DNA from: RUG626 sp051866775
GTDB lineage: Bacteria; Bacillota; Clostridia; Oscillospirales; Oscillospiraceae
Direction of reading: 5' to 3'
DNA: 48,788 nt
NCBI GenBank assembly: GCA_051866775.1
Contig: JBJDXR010000020.1
Coordinates: 1 to 48,788, forward strand
The notes below the pieces were generated by a model. The model saw only the letters and a list, made by a program, of their open reading frames with translations. It was not told the DNA's origin and did not search any database. Positions within the stretch are counted from its first letter, which is position 1, and each line of letters opens with the position of its first letter. The position numbers and the translations under genes were made by a program. Of the stretch, positions 17,539 to 25,976 are shown piece after piece.

Positions 17539-19026
17539 ATGCTGGACAAAATTTTCGGAAATCCCGCTGCCATCGTCGGAGTGATCGCGGCGGCACTTGT
17601 GATAGTGCTGCTGATACTTGGGTATCTCAAGGCTCCCCCTGACACCGCGTACATCATCTCCGGTCTTGGCAAAAAGCGCATACTCATCGGTAAGGCCGGC
17701 TGGCGCATCCCCTTCTTTGAGAGGGTGGATAAGCTGAGCCTGCGGGTCATGCAGGTGGATGTAAAGACCAGCGAGGCCGTGCCTACAAATGAGTTCATAA
17801 ACGTCACGGTAGACGGTGTTGCCAACATCAAGATATCCTCTGACCCGGAGCTTCTTAAGCGTGCCTCGGAGTCCCTTCTTGGGATGAACCGTCAGGAGCT
17901 TATCAGTCTGGTCACGCAGGTGCTTGAGGGCAATATGCGCGAGATAGTCGGCTCGGTAGGGCTTAAGGAGATGGTTCAGGACCGCCAGGGCGTCGCAAAG
18001 AAGATCACGGAAAACGTGGTTCCTGACATGCAGAAGCTGGGCATTGAGGTTGTAAACTTCAATATCCAGAATTTCAAAGACGGCGCCGGGACCATCGAGA
18101 ACATGGGTATCGACAACGTGGAGCAGATCCGCAAAAATGCCGCCATTGCTAAGGCAAACGCCCAGCGCGATATCGCCATAGCCAACGCCAACGCCGAGCA
18201 GGAGGCCAACGCCGTTAAGGTGCAGGCCGACAAGATGATTGCCGAGCAGAACGCTGAACTGGCGGTGCAGCAGGCGGAGATGCAGGTCAAGGCCGACACC
18301 AAGAAGGCCGAAGCCGACGCGGCCTACTCCATACAGCAGGAGGAGCAGCGCAAGACCATAGAGGTCACCCGTACCAACGCCGACATCGCCAAAAAGGCGA
18401 AGGAGGCGGAGCTTGCTGAAAAGGAGATCGCCCTGAAGGAGCGCCGGCTTGACGCGGAGATACGCAAGCAGGCGGATGCAATGAAGTATCAGGCGGAGAA
18501 GGAAGCCGAGGCTGAGCTGATCCGCCGCCAGAGGGATGCGGACGCCAAGGCCTATGAGGCTGTAAAGGAGGCGGAGGCCCGCAAGGCCGAGGCTGAAGCC
18601 TTGCGCTTTGCCATGGAGCAGGAGGCAGAGGGTATCCGGGCCAAGGGCCTGGCGGAGGCTGAGGCTATCGAAAAGAAGGCTGAGGCTCAGAAGAAGATGG
18701 GAGAGGCCTCTATCCTTGAGATGTACTTAAATGCCCTGCCGCAGGTGGTTGGAAATGCCGCCGCACCGCTGGCCCAGACTGACAAGATCGTCATGTACGG
18801 CGACGGCAATTCCACAAAGCTTGTGAGGGACGTTATGTCCAGCGCAAGCCAGGTCATGGACGGCGTGAAAGAATCCACAGGCATTGACCTGCAGGCGATG
18901 CTGGCCGGAGTAATTGGAGGGAGGCTTGCCTCCCAGCCAGCGGCGGCCCCCGCGCCTGTGAGCGAGACGCCGGAGGAGCCTATCCCTTATGAGCCAGACG
19001 AGGCGGAGACGCCGGAAACAGAGTGA
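17539..19026 (+). CDS. floA/floT-like: Flotillin-like SPFH-domain protein
   Basis: 495 aa. A short N-terminal membrane helix (about 9-28) is followed by the SPFH/band 7 domain (about 40-190, with FINVTVDGVANIKI and EGNMREIVGS). Then comes the flotillin coiled-coil part (about 200-400), rich in Glu-Ala repeats (AIANANAEQEAN, EAEAIEKKAEAQKKMGEA), and a Pro/Glu-rich C-terminal tail. Flotillins assemble on the inner membrane face and organise functional membrane microdomains. A GAGGAGG site precedes the ATG. Upstream is a Mn2+-type riboswitch with attenuator, downstream a terminator, so this gene is the only target of that switch. No NfeD partner is adjacent. Confidence 0.92.
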   Translation: MLDKIFGNPAAIVGVIAAALVIVLLILGYLKAPPDTAYIISGLGKKRILIGKAGWRIPFFERVDKLSLRVMQVDVKTSEAVPTNEFINVTVDGVANIKISSDPELLKRASESLLGMNRQELISLVTQVLEGNMREIVGSVGLKEMVQDRQGVAKKITENVVPDMQKLGIEVVNFNIQNFKDGAGTIENMGIDNVEQIRKNAAIAKANAQRDIAIANANAEQEANAVKVQADKMIAEQNAELAVQQAEMQVKADTKKAEADAAYSIQQEEQRKTIEVTRTNADIAKKAKEAELAEKEIALKERRLDAEIRKQADAMKYQAEKEAEAELIRRQRDADAKAYEAVKEAEARKAEAEALRFAMEQEAEGIRAKGLAEAEAIEKKAEAQKKMGEASILEMYLNALPQVVGNAAAPLAQTDKIVMYGDGNSTKLVRDVMSSASQVMDGVKESTGIDLQAMLAGVIGGRLASQPAAAPAPVSETPEEPIPYEPDEAETPETE

Positions 19027-19047
19027 TCCCATAAATGCAAAAAAACG

Positions 19048-19080
19048 ACAGGCGCCAAAACGGCGCCTGTTTGTCTGTTT
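19048..19080 (+). terminator. Intrinsic terminator after flotillin
   Basis: A 9-bp perfect stem (19048-19056 and 19062-19070) with a 5-nt loop is followed by TTGTCTGTTT, 21 nt after the stop. Confidence 0.75.
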
Positions 19081-19201
19081 ATAGGTTTTCGTTAATAGAT
19101 ATGCCAAAATGGAAATAATGGACAGGGAAAAACGGATTTGAAATGCAAAAACGGTGGTGTTAATATTTTAATATAATCATTATAGTCAAAGGAGAGTGTA
19201 A

Positions 19202-20089
19202 ATGAAGACAGTAGACTTTTCCTGCAAACATGACGTGCTTATCCGCAACTTTGACGGTACCCTGAGCCACATGGATGAGCCGTATTTTCAGTCAAAGCTT
19301 ATAGCGAAGGACACGTGGCAGATCCTGTCCGACGGGGATTATACATATCTTATCGTTGGCGGGGATGAGGCACTGGTGTTTGACACCGGCTACGGCGCCG
19401 GAAACATCCGCGAGTACTGCCAGACTCTTACCGATAAGCCTGTCCGCCGGGCGGCAAACTCACACTTCCATTTTGACCACACCGCGGGCAACTGCTATTT
19501 TGACGAGGTTATAATGAGCAAGGACACCGAACCCCTTGCCGCCATACCGTATAAGAGCTTTGAGGGGATAACCTTCCCGAGAGATTATAAGACCCATATC
19601 GTACATGAGGGCGACACCATCGACCTTGGCGGCGGAAGGGTCCTCGAGGTCCTTGAGATCCCCTGCCACGCGGTGGGGAGCATCGCCCTGCTGGATCGGA
19701 AAAACAGGATACTTTTCAGCGGCGATGAGGTAAATAAGATGAGCAACCTCAACGGGAGCGTCAGCCAGCTTATCCGCAATATGGAGAAGCTTAAAAAATA
19801 TGAGGGAGAATTTGACATTTGCCTTGGTGGTCCCGGCCCGGTGGAGCCGGCCCTAATAGATGGAATACTTGCTCTTGCCCACGATATACTTGACGGCAAG
19901 ACCACCCCTGAGGAGGAAGGCCCCAGGCCCCCCATAAACCGTGAGGGCGTCCCGGACGGCGTGACGGTCTATGACCGCAGAGGCGCAAGGCCAGGCGACG
20001 GTGGATTCGCTGAATTTAAGGAGTTCAAGAGAAAGGTGTCGGGTCACGGCGTCGGCATCAGATACGACGTCCGTTTTCTTGAGGACTGA
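19202..20089 (+). CDS. MBL-fold metallo-hydrolase
   Basis: 295 aa. The metallo-beta-lactamase motif HFHFDH at about 87-92 and a downstream GDEV element mark a binuclear metal hydrolase. Other metal ligands are likely His near residue 155 (PCHAVGS) and Asp in FSGDEV. The family covers many thioester, lactone and phosphodiester hydrolases, so the substrate is open. A GGAGAG site precedes the ATG. It is a single gene ended by a strong terminator. Confidence 0.88.
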   Translation: MKTVDFSCKHDVLIRNFDGTLSHMDEPYFQSKLIAKDTWQILSDGDYTYLIVGGDEALVFDTGYGAGNIREYCQTLTDKPVRRAANSHFHFDHTAGNCYFDEVIMSKDTEPLAAIPYKSFEGITFPRDYKTHIVHEGDTIDLGGGRVLEVLEIPCHAVGSIALLDRKNRILFSGDEVNKMSNLNGSVSQLIRNMEKLKKYEGEFDICLGGPGPVEPALIDGILALAHDILDGKTTPEEEGPRPPINREGVPDGVTVYDRRGARPGDGGFAEFKEFKRKVSGHGVGIRYDVRFLED

Positions 20090-20110
20090 CATCCTGTTAT
20101 TTGAAAACTA

Positions 20111-20150
20111 AAAGGGCCGGAGTGTTTATTAACACTCCGGCCCTTTTCTT
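20111..20150. terminator. Bidirectional intrinsic terminator
   Basis: A 16-bp perfect inverted repeat (20111-20126 and 20131-20146) with a TATT loop lies between the convergent MBL and ABC permease genes. T runs flank it on both strands. Confidence 0.85.
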
Positions 20151-20160
20151 CAGTATAGCG

Positions 20161-20970
20161 TCACTCAAGATTAAGGTGCTTTTTAAGGGCATATACAGTG
20201 ATAAAATAGAACACCGCGCTGTAAATTATCATGCCCAGAGCAGAATAGGCAAAGTCAAGATGCCACTCGGCCATACCCGTATGCACAAGATTATAGAAGG
20301 GCAGCGAGAGGTCAAACGTATCAAATAGGGAGCACACCAGTCCGATAAGGACTTCCGTTGCTATTGTAAACACGAAAAAGGCGACGATCGAAAGGAGCAT
20401 TTTGCGGTTTGCAAAGCCGTGGCCGGTGGAGAGCGCCGCGTAGAAGGTGACGGAAATGGCGGTACAGCCGAGAAAAGCCAGAACGATGATTTCAATGATC
20501 ATGGTGGTGGCATCAAGGGCGTATTCCGCGTTTACCATTGAGAATACCTCCTTTATGAACCGGACGAACTCACTTATATAGCTGACCTGCATGACCGATA
20601 TAAGTCCCGACGCCACGACCACGGCGAAGGTGACGGCAAACCAGATGGCGGAGACGATTATTTTTGACCAGACAATACTGTGTACGGACGCGGGAAGCGT
20701 GAACATGATGTAGCCCTCATCCTGTAGCAGATTCGACCGGAAACGCTGTATCATAAGTACGACTGCCATGATGCAGACGGCTACGATCCCAACAGCGAAG
20801 AGGATCACGATTATGGTGCTTATCACATTTACAAAGTTTGAAACACCAGGACGTTCAAGTGAGCGGAATGAAAAATTTGCCATGACGGAAACGGCGAGGA
20901 GCGCGGCGCTCAGCGGCAGCATCACACGGGCTGTGGCTCTAAGCTCGTGCTTTAAAAGCTTTCCTAGCAT
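20161..20970 (-). CDS. ABC transporter permease (YtrC/D-like)
   Basis: 269 aa with six predicted membrane helices and no sizeable outer domain. It starts MLGKLLKHELRATARVMLP, the usual opening of ABC-2 type permeases (a basic amphipathic helix leading into helix 1). Its start overlaps the end of the ATPase gene by 7 nt. The set GntR-ATPase-permease resembles the Bacillus ytr operon, which responds to cell-wall antibiotics. A role in cell-envelope stress or export of an unknown compound is inferred from that. Confidence 0.85.
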   Translation of the reverse strand: MLGKLLKHELRATARVMLPLSAALLAVSVMANFSFRSLERPGVSNFVNVISTIIVILFAVGIVAVCIMAVVLMIQRFRSNLLQDEGYIMFTLPASVHSIVWSKIIVSAIWFAVTFAVVVASGLISVMQVSYISEFVRFIKEVFSMVNAEYALDATTMIIEIIVLAFLGCTAISVTFYAALSTGHGFANRKMLLSIVAFFVFTIATEVLIGLVCSLFDTFDLSLPFYNLVHTGMAEWHLDFAYSALGMIIYSAVFYFITVYALKKHLNLE

Positions 20971-21659
20971 TTGAATACCTCCCTAAACAGAGCATCTACG
21001 GACTTGCCGTTGTGCTCCCGTATTTCATCCACAGAGGATGTTAAAACGATCTTGCCGTTGTTAATGAAGACAACGTCGTCCAAAACAGACTCCACGTCGG
21101 ATATAAGATGTGTGGAGATTATAACGGAAGCCTCGGGATTATAGTTGCTTATTATGGTGTTGAGGATATAATCCCTTGTGGCCGGGTCTACACCGCCTAT
21201 CGGCTCGTCAAGCAGGTAAAGAGACGCCTTGCGGCTCATTACCATGACCAGCTGCACCTTTTCGCGCGTGCCTTTGGACATCTGCTTTATGCGCTGGCTT
21301 TCGTTCACACCGAGCCGTGAAAGCATTTGCTTTGCAGCATCACGGTCAAAGTCGGCGTAAAAATCGCCATAGAAGTCCATAAGCTGCTTGATCGACATCC
21401 ACAGCGGTACGCACGGGCGCTCCGGAAGATATGAAACAGAACGCTTTGTATCTGCTCCGGGCGGGTCACCGTTTATAAGTATCTCGCCGGAGGTGGGGGT
21501 CAGCAGGCCGTTGGCGAGCTTGATAAGCGTTGTCTTACCGCTGCCGTTAGGACCTAAAAGCCCCACTATACGTCCAGGCTCCACCGTCAGGCTTATATGG
21601 TCCAGAGCGCACACATGGCCGTAGTTTTTTGTAAGCTCGATGCATTTAAGTGTTGGCAT
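20964..21659 (-). CDS. ABC transporter ATP-binding protein (YtrB-like)
   Basis: 231 aa. Walker A is GPNGSGKT, the signature is the variant MSKGTREK, Walker B is LYLLDEPIGGVDP and the H-loop is IISTHL. The SKGT-type signature is typical of the YtrB/EcsA-like group working with ABC-2 permeases. The gene overlaps the GntR gene by 14 nt and the permease gene by 7 nt, so all three are translated together. Confidence 0.93.
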   Translation of the reverse strand: MPTLKCIELTKNYGHVCALDHISLTVEPGRIVGLLGPNGSGKTTLIKLANGLLTPTSGEILINGDPPGADTKRSVSYLPERPCVPLWMSIKQLMDFYGDFYADFDRDAAKQMLSRLGVNESQRIKQMSKGTREKVQLVMVMSRKASLYLLDEPIGGVDPATRDYILNTIISNYNPEASVIISTHLISDVESVLDDVVFINNGKIVLTSSVDEIREHNGKSVDALFREVFKC

Positions 21660-22029
21660 TTATGTTTTCCTCCCTCTCAAAATTTGAAATAAGCAAATGG
21701 ATATCCTCCTGCTCAAAGCCCAGCTTTTTCATGGCCTCAAGGAAGCTTTTTATGTGATCGCGGGCTATGTTCCTCTTAGTATCCTCAATCATTGACGTAT
21801 CCTCCGTTACAAATCTTCCCGATGTGCGCTGTGTGTATAAAAGCCCGTCCCTTTCAAGTTCGGACAACGCCCGCTGCATGGTGTTCGGGTTTACCCCGGC
21901 AGAGACTGCAAGCTCTCTGACGGATGCCAGCCGTTCGCCGGGCATCAGCACGCCGGAGGCGATGTTGAGCTTTAGCTGCCATACTATCTGTGAGTATATC
22001 GGCGCGTTATCTGAAAAATGCCACTCCAT
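21646..22029 (-). CDS. GntR family transcriptional regulator (YtrA subfamily)
   Basis: 127 aa. The N-terminal winged helix (about 10-75) has the GntR pattern PIYSQIVWQLKLNIASG, LPGERL-like PGERLASVRELA and NPNTMQRALSELERDGLL. The short C-terminal part of some 50 residues, without a ligand-binding domain, is typical of the YtrA type. ATG 22029 follows an AGGAGGT site. It heads the ABC operon, and its own promoter carries a 14-bp inverted repeat, so autorepression is likely. Confidence 0.93.
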   Translation of the reverse strand: MEWHFSDNAPIYSQIVWQLKLNIASGVLMPGERLASVRELAVSAGVNPNTMQRALSELERDGLLYTQRTSGRFVTEDTSMIEDTKRNIARDHIKSFLEAMKKLGFEQEDIHLLISNFEREENINANT

Positions 22030-22044
22030 AGGACACCTCCTTAT

Positions 22045-22097
22045 GTATTATTGTATTAAGTGATTAATACAATAATACTGATCTTCGTATTTGTCAA
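22045..22097 (-). promoter_or_regulatory. GntR operon promoter with 14-bp palindromic operator
   Basis: On the minus strand TTGACA (22097-22092), 17 nt, TATTGT (22074-22069). A perfect inverted repeat, GTATTATTGTATTA (22045-22058) and its complement (22065-22078) with a 6-nt spacer, covers the -10 and the start site. GntR/YtrA regulators bind such palindromes, so it is probably the operator for the adjacent regulator. Confidence 0.8.
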
Positions 22098-22120
22098 GAG
22101 TTTTTTTGAATTTATATGAA

Positions 22121-22156
22121 AAATAAAAAACACCGCGGGCAAAAAGACCCGCGGTG
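22121..22156 (-). terminator. Intrinsic terminator after carD
   Basis: A 9-bp GC-rich perfect stem (22131-22139 and 22148-22156) is followed on the minus strand by TTTTTTATTTTTC. It lies 19 nt after the CarD stop. Confidence 0.8.
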
Positions 22157-22175
22157 CAGTGGTTTGTTTTTCACC

Positions 22176-22703
22176 TCAGCCGGTAAATTCCTCTCCGGCC
22201 TCCATTTTTTTAACAGCCTCGGCAATATAGCCGCAGACGTCATCCTTGGGCAGCTCCAGTGCAACGGCCAGCTCACTGTAAAGCATATCCTCCGCCCGAC
22301 GCATGAAGCGTTCATCGATCTGCCCCAGCTTCTTGCCCTTCTCATTGGCATTCTGGCGCTTAAGGTAGACGTCCTTGATAAGCTTTACTAGGTCAGAGCA
22401 GTTGTGGCTCTGCATTGTCTCCTGATAATGCTCTGTAAGAAAGCGCAGATTGCGGTTTTCATAGACCTCGGCGCGTATGGAGGGTATTTGCCTGATCAGA
22501 TCGATCGCCTCCTGCCGGGAGATGACAGGACGCATGAAGACCGGAGAATCCACCGGCGCAAACACCCGTCCGGTGCGGTATAGAGGGGACAGGGTATAGT
22601 AAAGACGATCCTTATTTGCGCCGGAAACCAGAGGCGCGCCGATGGATTCGACCTTGCACACACCTTCACCGCCGTAAATGATAAGATCGCCAACTGCAAA
22701 CAT
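22176..22703 (-). CDS. carD: CarD family transcriptional regulator
   Basis: 175 aa from the ATG at 22703, preferred because AGGTGA lies 7 nt before it; the upstream ATGs at 22724 and 22721 have no such site. The N-terminal RNA polymerase-interacting domain begins FAVGDLIIYGGEGVCKVESIG, the classic CarD/TRCF opening, and ends near residue 60. The C-terminal helical part (about 75-165) includes a basic region (LKRQNANEKGKKL) as in CarD proteins that stabilise the open promoter complex. It is monocistronic with its own extended -10 promoter. Confidence 0.9.
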   Translation of the reverse strand: MFAVGDLIIYGGEGVCKVESIGAPLVSGANKDRLYYTLSPLYRTGRVFAPVDSPVFMRPVISRQEAIDLIRQIPSIRAEVYENRNLRFLTEHYQETMQSHNCSDLVKLIKDVYLKRQNANEKGKKLGQIDERFMRRAEDMLYSELAVALELPKDDVCGYIAEAVKKMEAGEEFTG

Positions 22704-22800
22704 TAAAAATTCACCTGCCATCATAATTTTGCGCGGTGCGGAATTTCAAAAAACCGCACTTTATTAATGGGTTTTGCGCGCAATACATCTCTTCTAACAC

Positions 22801-22830
22801 ATTATACCAAATATTTTAGCCAAATGTAAG
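22801..22830 (-). promoter_or_regulatory. Extended -10 promoter for carD
   Basis: On the minus strand CTTACA (22830-22825), 18 nt, then TGG followed directly by a perfect TATAAT (22806-22801). The TGn extension makes up for the weak -35. The leader to the start is about 90 nt. Confidence 0.55.
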
Positions 22831-22916
22831 AGAAAACTTTCGCAGTTTTTGCAGCTTTTTTCCCGATATGGGAACTGTCTCGTGAATTAACGGAGTTCTA
22901 TACGCGATAAATAAAG

Positions 22917-22945
22917 TTGCGTTTTTTAAATGAATAACTTATAAT
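22917..22945 (+). promoter_or_regulatory. Sigma-A type promoter for the PfkB kinase gene
   Basis: TTGCGT (22917-22922), 17-nt spacer, perfect TATAAT (22940-22945), 74 nt before the ATG at 23019. Confidence 0.65.
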
Positions 22946-23018
22946 TATATATAATTGTAAAGTCTGGATGATGGACGCAAAGCGTACCGCCAAAAATCAT
23001 GATATCAAGGAGACGACC

Positions 23019-23993
23019 ATGGAAAAAAGATATGATATAACAGCAGTTGGGGAATGCCTGATAGATGTGATTGTTAAGGCCGACGAAGAAAAAGGCGGTC
23101 TGGTTATGGAGGGAAACCCAGGCGGAGCGCCCCTGAACGCCCTTGCGGCCTCGGTAAAGCTCGGGCTTTCCGCCGCGTTTATTGGAAAGCTTTCAACAGA
23201 CGCCTTCGGACGCTTTTTACATAAGACGGTCAAGGACTGCGGCGTGTCGGATGAGGGGATAGTATTCACTGATAAGCAGCTTACTACTTTAGCTGTGGTA
23301 ACCTTGGACAATAAGGGCGATAGGAGTTTCAGTTTTTACAGAAACGAGACCTCTGACGTAATGCTGGAGAGCGGAGAGGTGGACGTGGGACTTATCGCCG
23401 CAAGCCGTGTGCTGCACTTTGGCTCTGTATCCATGACCTGCGAGCCTTCGCGCGGTGCGACGCTTGCAGCTGCGGGTTACGCCAAGGAAAACGGGATCAC
23501 CGTCTCATATGATCCGAACCTGCGTGAGCGCCTATGGAAGGATCTTGATGAGGCGCGGGATATCATACTTAAGGGCATGGGCTTTGCCGATATCGTCAAG
23601 GTGTCGGAGGAGGAGCTTGTGTTCCTGACAGGGCTTGAGGATATTAAGGCCGGTGCAGAGAAGCTCCTCGCTGATTTTGATATTAAGATACTGGCTGTCA
23701 CTCTGGGGGCCAAGGGCGCTGCGGTGTTCTCCCGCAGCGGGTACGCCATAAAGCCGACCTATGATAAGGTCAAGACTATAGATACTACCGGCGCAGGTGA
23801 TTCCTTCTGGGGCGCGTTCCTGTACTGCGTGATAGGCTCAAAGAAGGAGCTTTCCGAGCTTAGCATTCAGGAACTGGAGGGCTTCCTTGATTTTGCTAAT
23901 GCCGCAGGCTCGCTCTCCACCACAAAGAAGGGTGCCATACCGTCGCTGCCTACTGAGAAGGAGATCAGGGAACTGATGGCCGCGGGAAAATAA
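23019..23993 (+). CDS. PfkB family sugar kinase, probably fructokinase
   Basis: 324 aa from ATG 23019, which has GGAG at 23009-23012; the ATG at 22968 would add 17 unrelated residues. PfkB motifs are clear: GECLIDVI at the N-terminus, the GGAPLNALAASVKLG substrate motif (about 30-45) and the C-terminal DTTGAGDSFWGAFL with the catalytic Asp in GAGD. The sequence is closest in feel to fructokinases. It would phosphorylate fructose or a related ketose with ATP. The next gene on the same strand is a lyxose/mannose isomerase-type cupin, which fits an isomerase-kinase route (mannose to fructose to fructose 6-phosphate). Confidence 0.9.
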   Translation: MEKRYDITAVGECLIDVIVKADEEKGGLVMEGNPGGAPLNALAASVKLGLSAAFIGKLSTDAFGRFLHKTVKDCGVSDEGIVFTDKQLTTLAVVTLDNKGDRSFSFYRNETSDVMLESGEVDVGLIAASRVLHFGSVSMTCEPSRGATLAAAGYAKENGITVSYDPNLRERLWKDLDEARDIILKGMGFADIVKVSEEELVFLTGLEDIKAGAEKLLADFDIKILAVTLGAKGAAVFSRSGYAIKPTYDKVKTIDTTGAGDSFWGAFLYCVIGSKKELSELSIQELEGFLDFANAAGSLSTTKKGAIPSLPTEKEIRELMAAGK

Positions 23994-24059
23994 CCGTTTA
24001 GCCTGCACGTTTGATCTTGGTATTTATACATCCGGCATTATGTTTTGGAAAGTGCATAA

Positions 24060-24088
24060 TTGCTTTTGTGATTGTTTTAGGTTATAAT
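24060..24088 (+). promoter_or_regulatory. Sigma-A type promoter for the lyxose isomerase-like gene
   Basis: TTGCTT (24060-24065), 17-nt spacer, perfect TATAAT (24083-24088), 32 nt before the ATG at 24121. Confidence 0.6.
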
Positions 24089-24120
24089 TAAACTGTAAAT
24101 AAATGACAAGAAGGTGCTTT

Positions 24121-24804
24121 ATGAAACGAAGTGAGATAAACGAGGCTCTTAAGGAGATGGAGGCGTTCTGCGCAAAGTACAGCTGCTTCCTGCCGCCCTT
24201 CTGTAATTTTACTCCGGAGGAGTGGAAAGAGAAAGGCCACGAATACGACGAGGTGCGCGAGTGTATGCTCGGCTGGGATATTACGGATTACGGTCTGGGC
24301 GACTTTAACAAGGTCGGATTTGCGCTCATAACCATACGGAACGGCAACAGGCTCATGCCGGACAAGTACCCAAAGGTCTATGCAGAGAAGCTCTTGTATC
24401 TGCGCGAGGGGCAGTATTCCCCGAACCATTTCCACTGGTATAAAACTGAGGACATAATTAATCGCGGCGGAGGAAATGTCCTTATAAGGGTGTACAACTC
24501 CCTGCCCGATGAGGAGTTGGATAAGGTTTCGGATGTAACGGTCCATACGGATGGCCGCACCTATACCGTCCCCGCGGGGACACAGATACGCCTTACGCCG
24601 GGGGAGAGCATTTTTATAACCCAGGGGCTTTACCACGATTTTGAGGTGGAAAAGGGCACCGGCCCGGTACTTCTCGGCGAGGTCAGCCAGTGCAATGATG
24701 ATAATACAGATAACCGTTTCTATGAGCCGATAGGACGTTTTCCGACGATCGAGGAGGACGAGGCTCCGTACAGGCTTCTGTGCAACGAGTATCCTGAGGC
24801 ATAG
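24121..24804 (+). CDS. D-lyxose ketol-isomerase family cupin
   Basis: 227 aa from ATG 24121, 6 nt after GAAGGT; an ATG at 24103 overlaps the site. The single cupin domain has a metal-binding pattern PNHFHWYKTEDI (His, His, Glu) near residues 106-117 and a later His in LYHDFEV, which fits a Mn2+-dependent aldose-ketose isomerase of the D-lyxose isomerase family. Known members interconvert D-lyxose and D-xylulose or D-mannose and D-fructose. With the PfkB kinase upstream this suggests entry of mannose or lyxose into glycolysis. Its own promoter allows separate control. Confidence 0.87.
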   Translation: MKRSEINEALKEMEAFCAKYSCFLPPFCNFTPEEWKEKGHEYDEVRECMLGWDITDYGLGDFNKVGFALITIRNGNRLMPDKYPKVYAEKLLYLREGQYSPNHFHWYKTEDIINRGGGNVLIRVYNSLPDEELDKVSDVTVHTDGRTYTVPAGTQIRLTPGESIFITQGLYHDFEVEKGTGPVLLGEVSQCNDDNTDNRFYEPIGRFPTIEEDEAPYRLLCNEYPEA

Positions 24805-24848
24805 ACCGGAGTTTTGAGGGAAAAAGTATATTGAAGGAGTGGAATACC

Positions 24849-25961
24849 GTGAAGAAATTAGGATTTGGATTGATGCGGCTGCCGCTTACCGACGCTGAGG
24901 ACAAGAAGAGCATAGACATGCCGCAGCTTGAGAAGATGGTGGATACGTTCCTTGAACGGGGCTTTACATATTTTGACACCGCATATATGTACCACGATTA
25001 TCAAAGCGAGATCGCCATAAGGGAGGCTCTTGTAAAACGCCATCCAAGGGACAGCTTTACATTGACGACGAAGCTTCCCACCATGTTCCTTAAGGAGGAG
25101 GGCGATCAGGAGCGGATATTTAACGAGCAGCTAAGCAAGTGCGGTGTGGAGTATTTTGACTACTATCTGCTGCACAATCTGGGAGTCAAGCATTATGAGA
25201 TCGCCCAGCGCTTCGACAGCTTCGCCTTTGTACAGCGCCTTAAGGAGGAGGGCAAGGTGAAGCACATAGGATTCTCCTTCCATGACAAGGCTGATGTACT
25301 TGACAGGATACTTACTGAACACCCGGAGGTGGAGTTTGTTCAGCTACAAATTAACTACCTTGACTGGGAGAGTGAAAGCGTCCAGTCCCGCAAGTGTCTT
25401 GAGACGGCCATAAAGCATGGTAAGCAGGTCATAATCATGGAGCCTGTAAAGGGAGGCGCTCTGGCGGAGCTTCCGAAGGAGGCTGAGGAGCTTTTAAAGG
25501 GCACAGAACCGGATATGTCCGTGGCTTCATGGGCGGTGCGCTTTGCCGCAAGTCAGCAGAATGTATTCATGGTCCTCTCGGGCATGTCCAATATGCAGCA
25601 GATTTTGGATAATACCGACTATATGCAGGACTTTAAGCCATTATCCGAAGAGGAGAGGGAGCTTGTATTCAGGGCTGCCGATATCACAAGCAGCTTCGTC
25701 ACGGTCCCATGTACCGCCTGCCGCTATTGTGTTGAGGGCTGCCCCATGAGCATACCCATACCTGAGTATTTCAGCATCTACAACGCTCAGCAGAGCAAAG
25801 TTATGGGCATGTTTGAGGCCAGAGAAAAATATAATACTGCGGCGAATAGCGGCGGCAAGGCCTCTGAATGTGTTGAATGCCGCGCCTGCGAGGGTTCCTG
25901 CCCGCAGCATATTGAGATAACCAAGTTCCTTAAGGATGTAGCAGCGGTTTTTGAAGCTTAA
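24849..25961 (+). CDS. Aldo/keto reductase with C-terminal 4Fe-4S domain
   Basis: 370 aa from the GTG at 24849, 9 nt after AAGGAG; the in-frame TTG at 24831 overlaps that site. The TIM barrel (about 1-270) has the AKR catalytic set: Asp in YFDTAYMYHDY with Tyr nearby, Lys in TTKLP and His in YLLHNLG. The tail carries CTACRYCVEGCP and, about 40 residues later, CVECRACEGSCP, two ferredoxin-like cysteine groups. Such fusions occur widely in anaerobes and probably use ferredoxin or flavodoxin electrons. The next gene, 15 nt away, is a flavodoxin-like protein, a plausible partner. Confidence 0.92.
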   Translation: MKKLGFGLMRLPLTDAEDKKSIDMPQLEKMVDTFLERGFTYFDTAYMYHDYQSEIAIREALVKRHPRDSFTLTTKLPTMFLKEEGDQERIFNEQLSKCGVEYFDYYLLHNLGVKHYEIAQRFDSFAFVQRLKEEGKVKHIGFSFHDKADVLDRILTEHPEVEFVQLQINYLDWESESVQSRKCLETAIKHGKQVIIMEPVKGGALAELPKEAEELLKGTEPDMSVASWAVRFAASQQNVFMVLSGMSNMQQILDNTDYMQDFKPLSEEERELVFRAADITSSFVTVPCTACRYCVEGCPMSIPIPEYFSIYNAQQSKVMGMFEAREKYNTAANSGGKASECVECRACEGSCPQHIEITKFLKDVAAVFEA

Positions 25962-25976
25962 AAGAAGGTGAATGTT

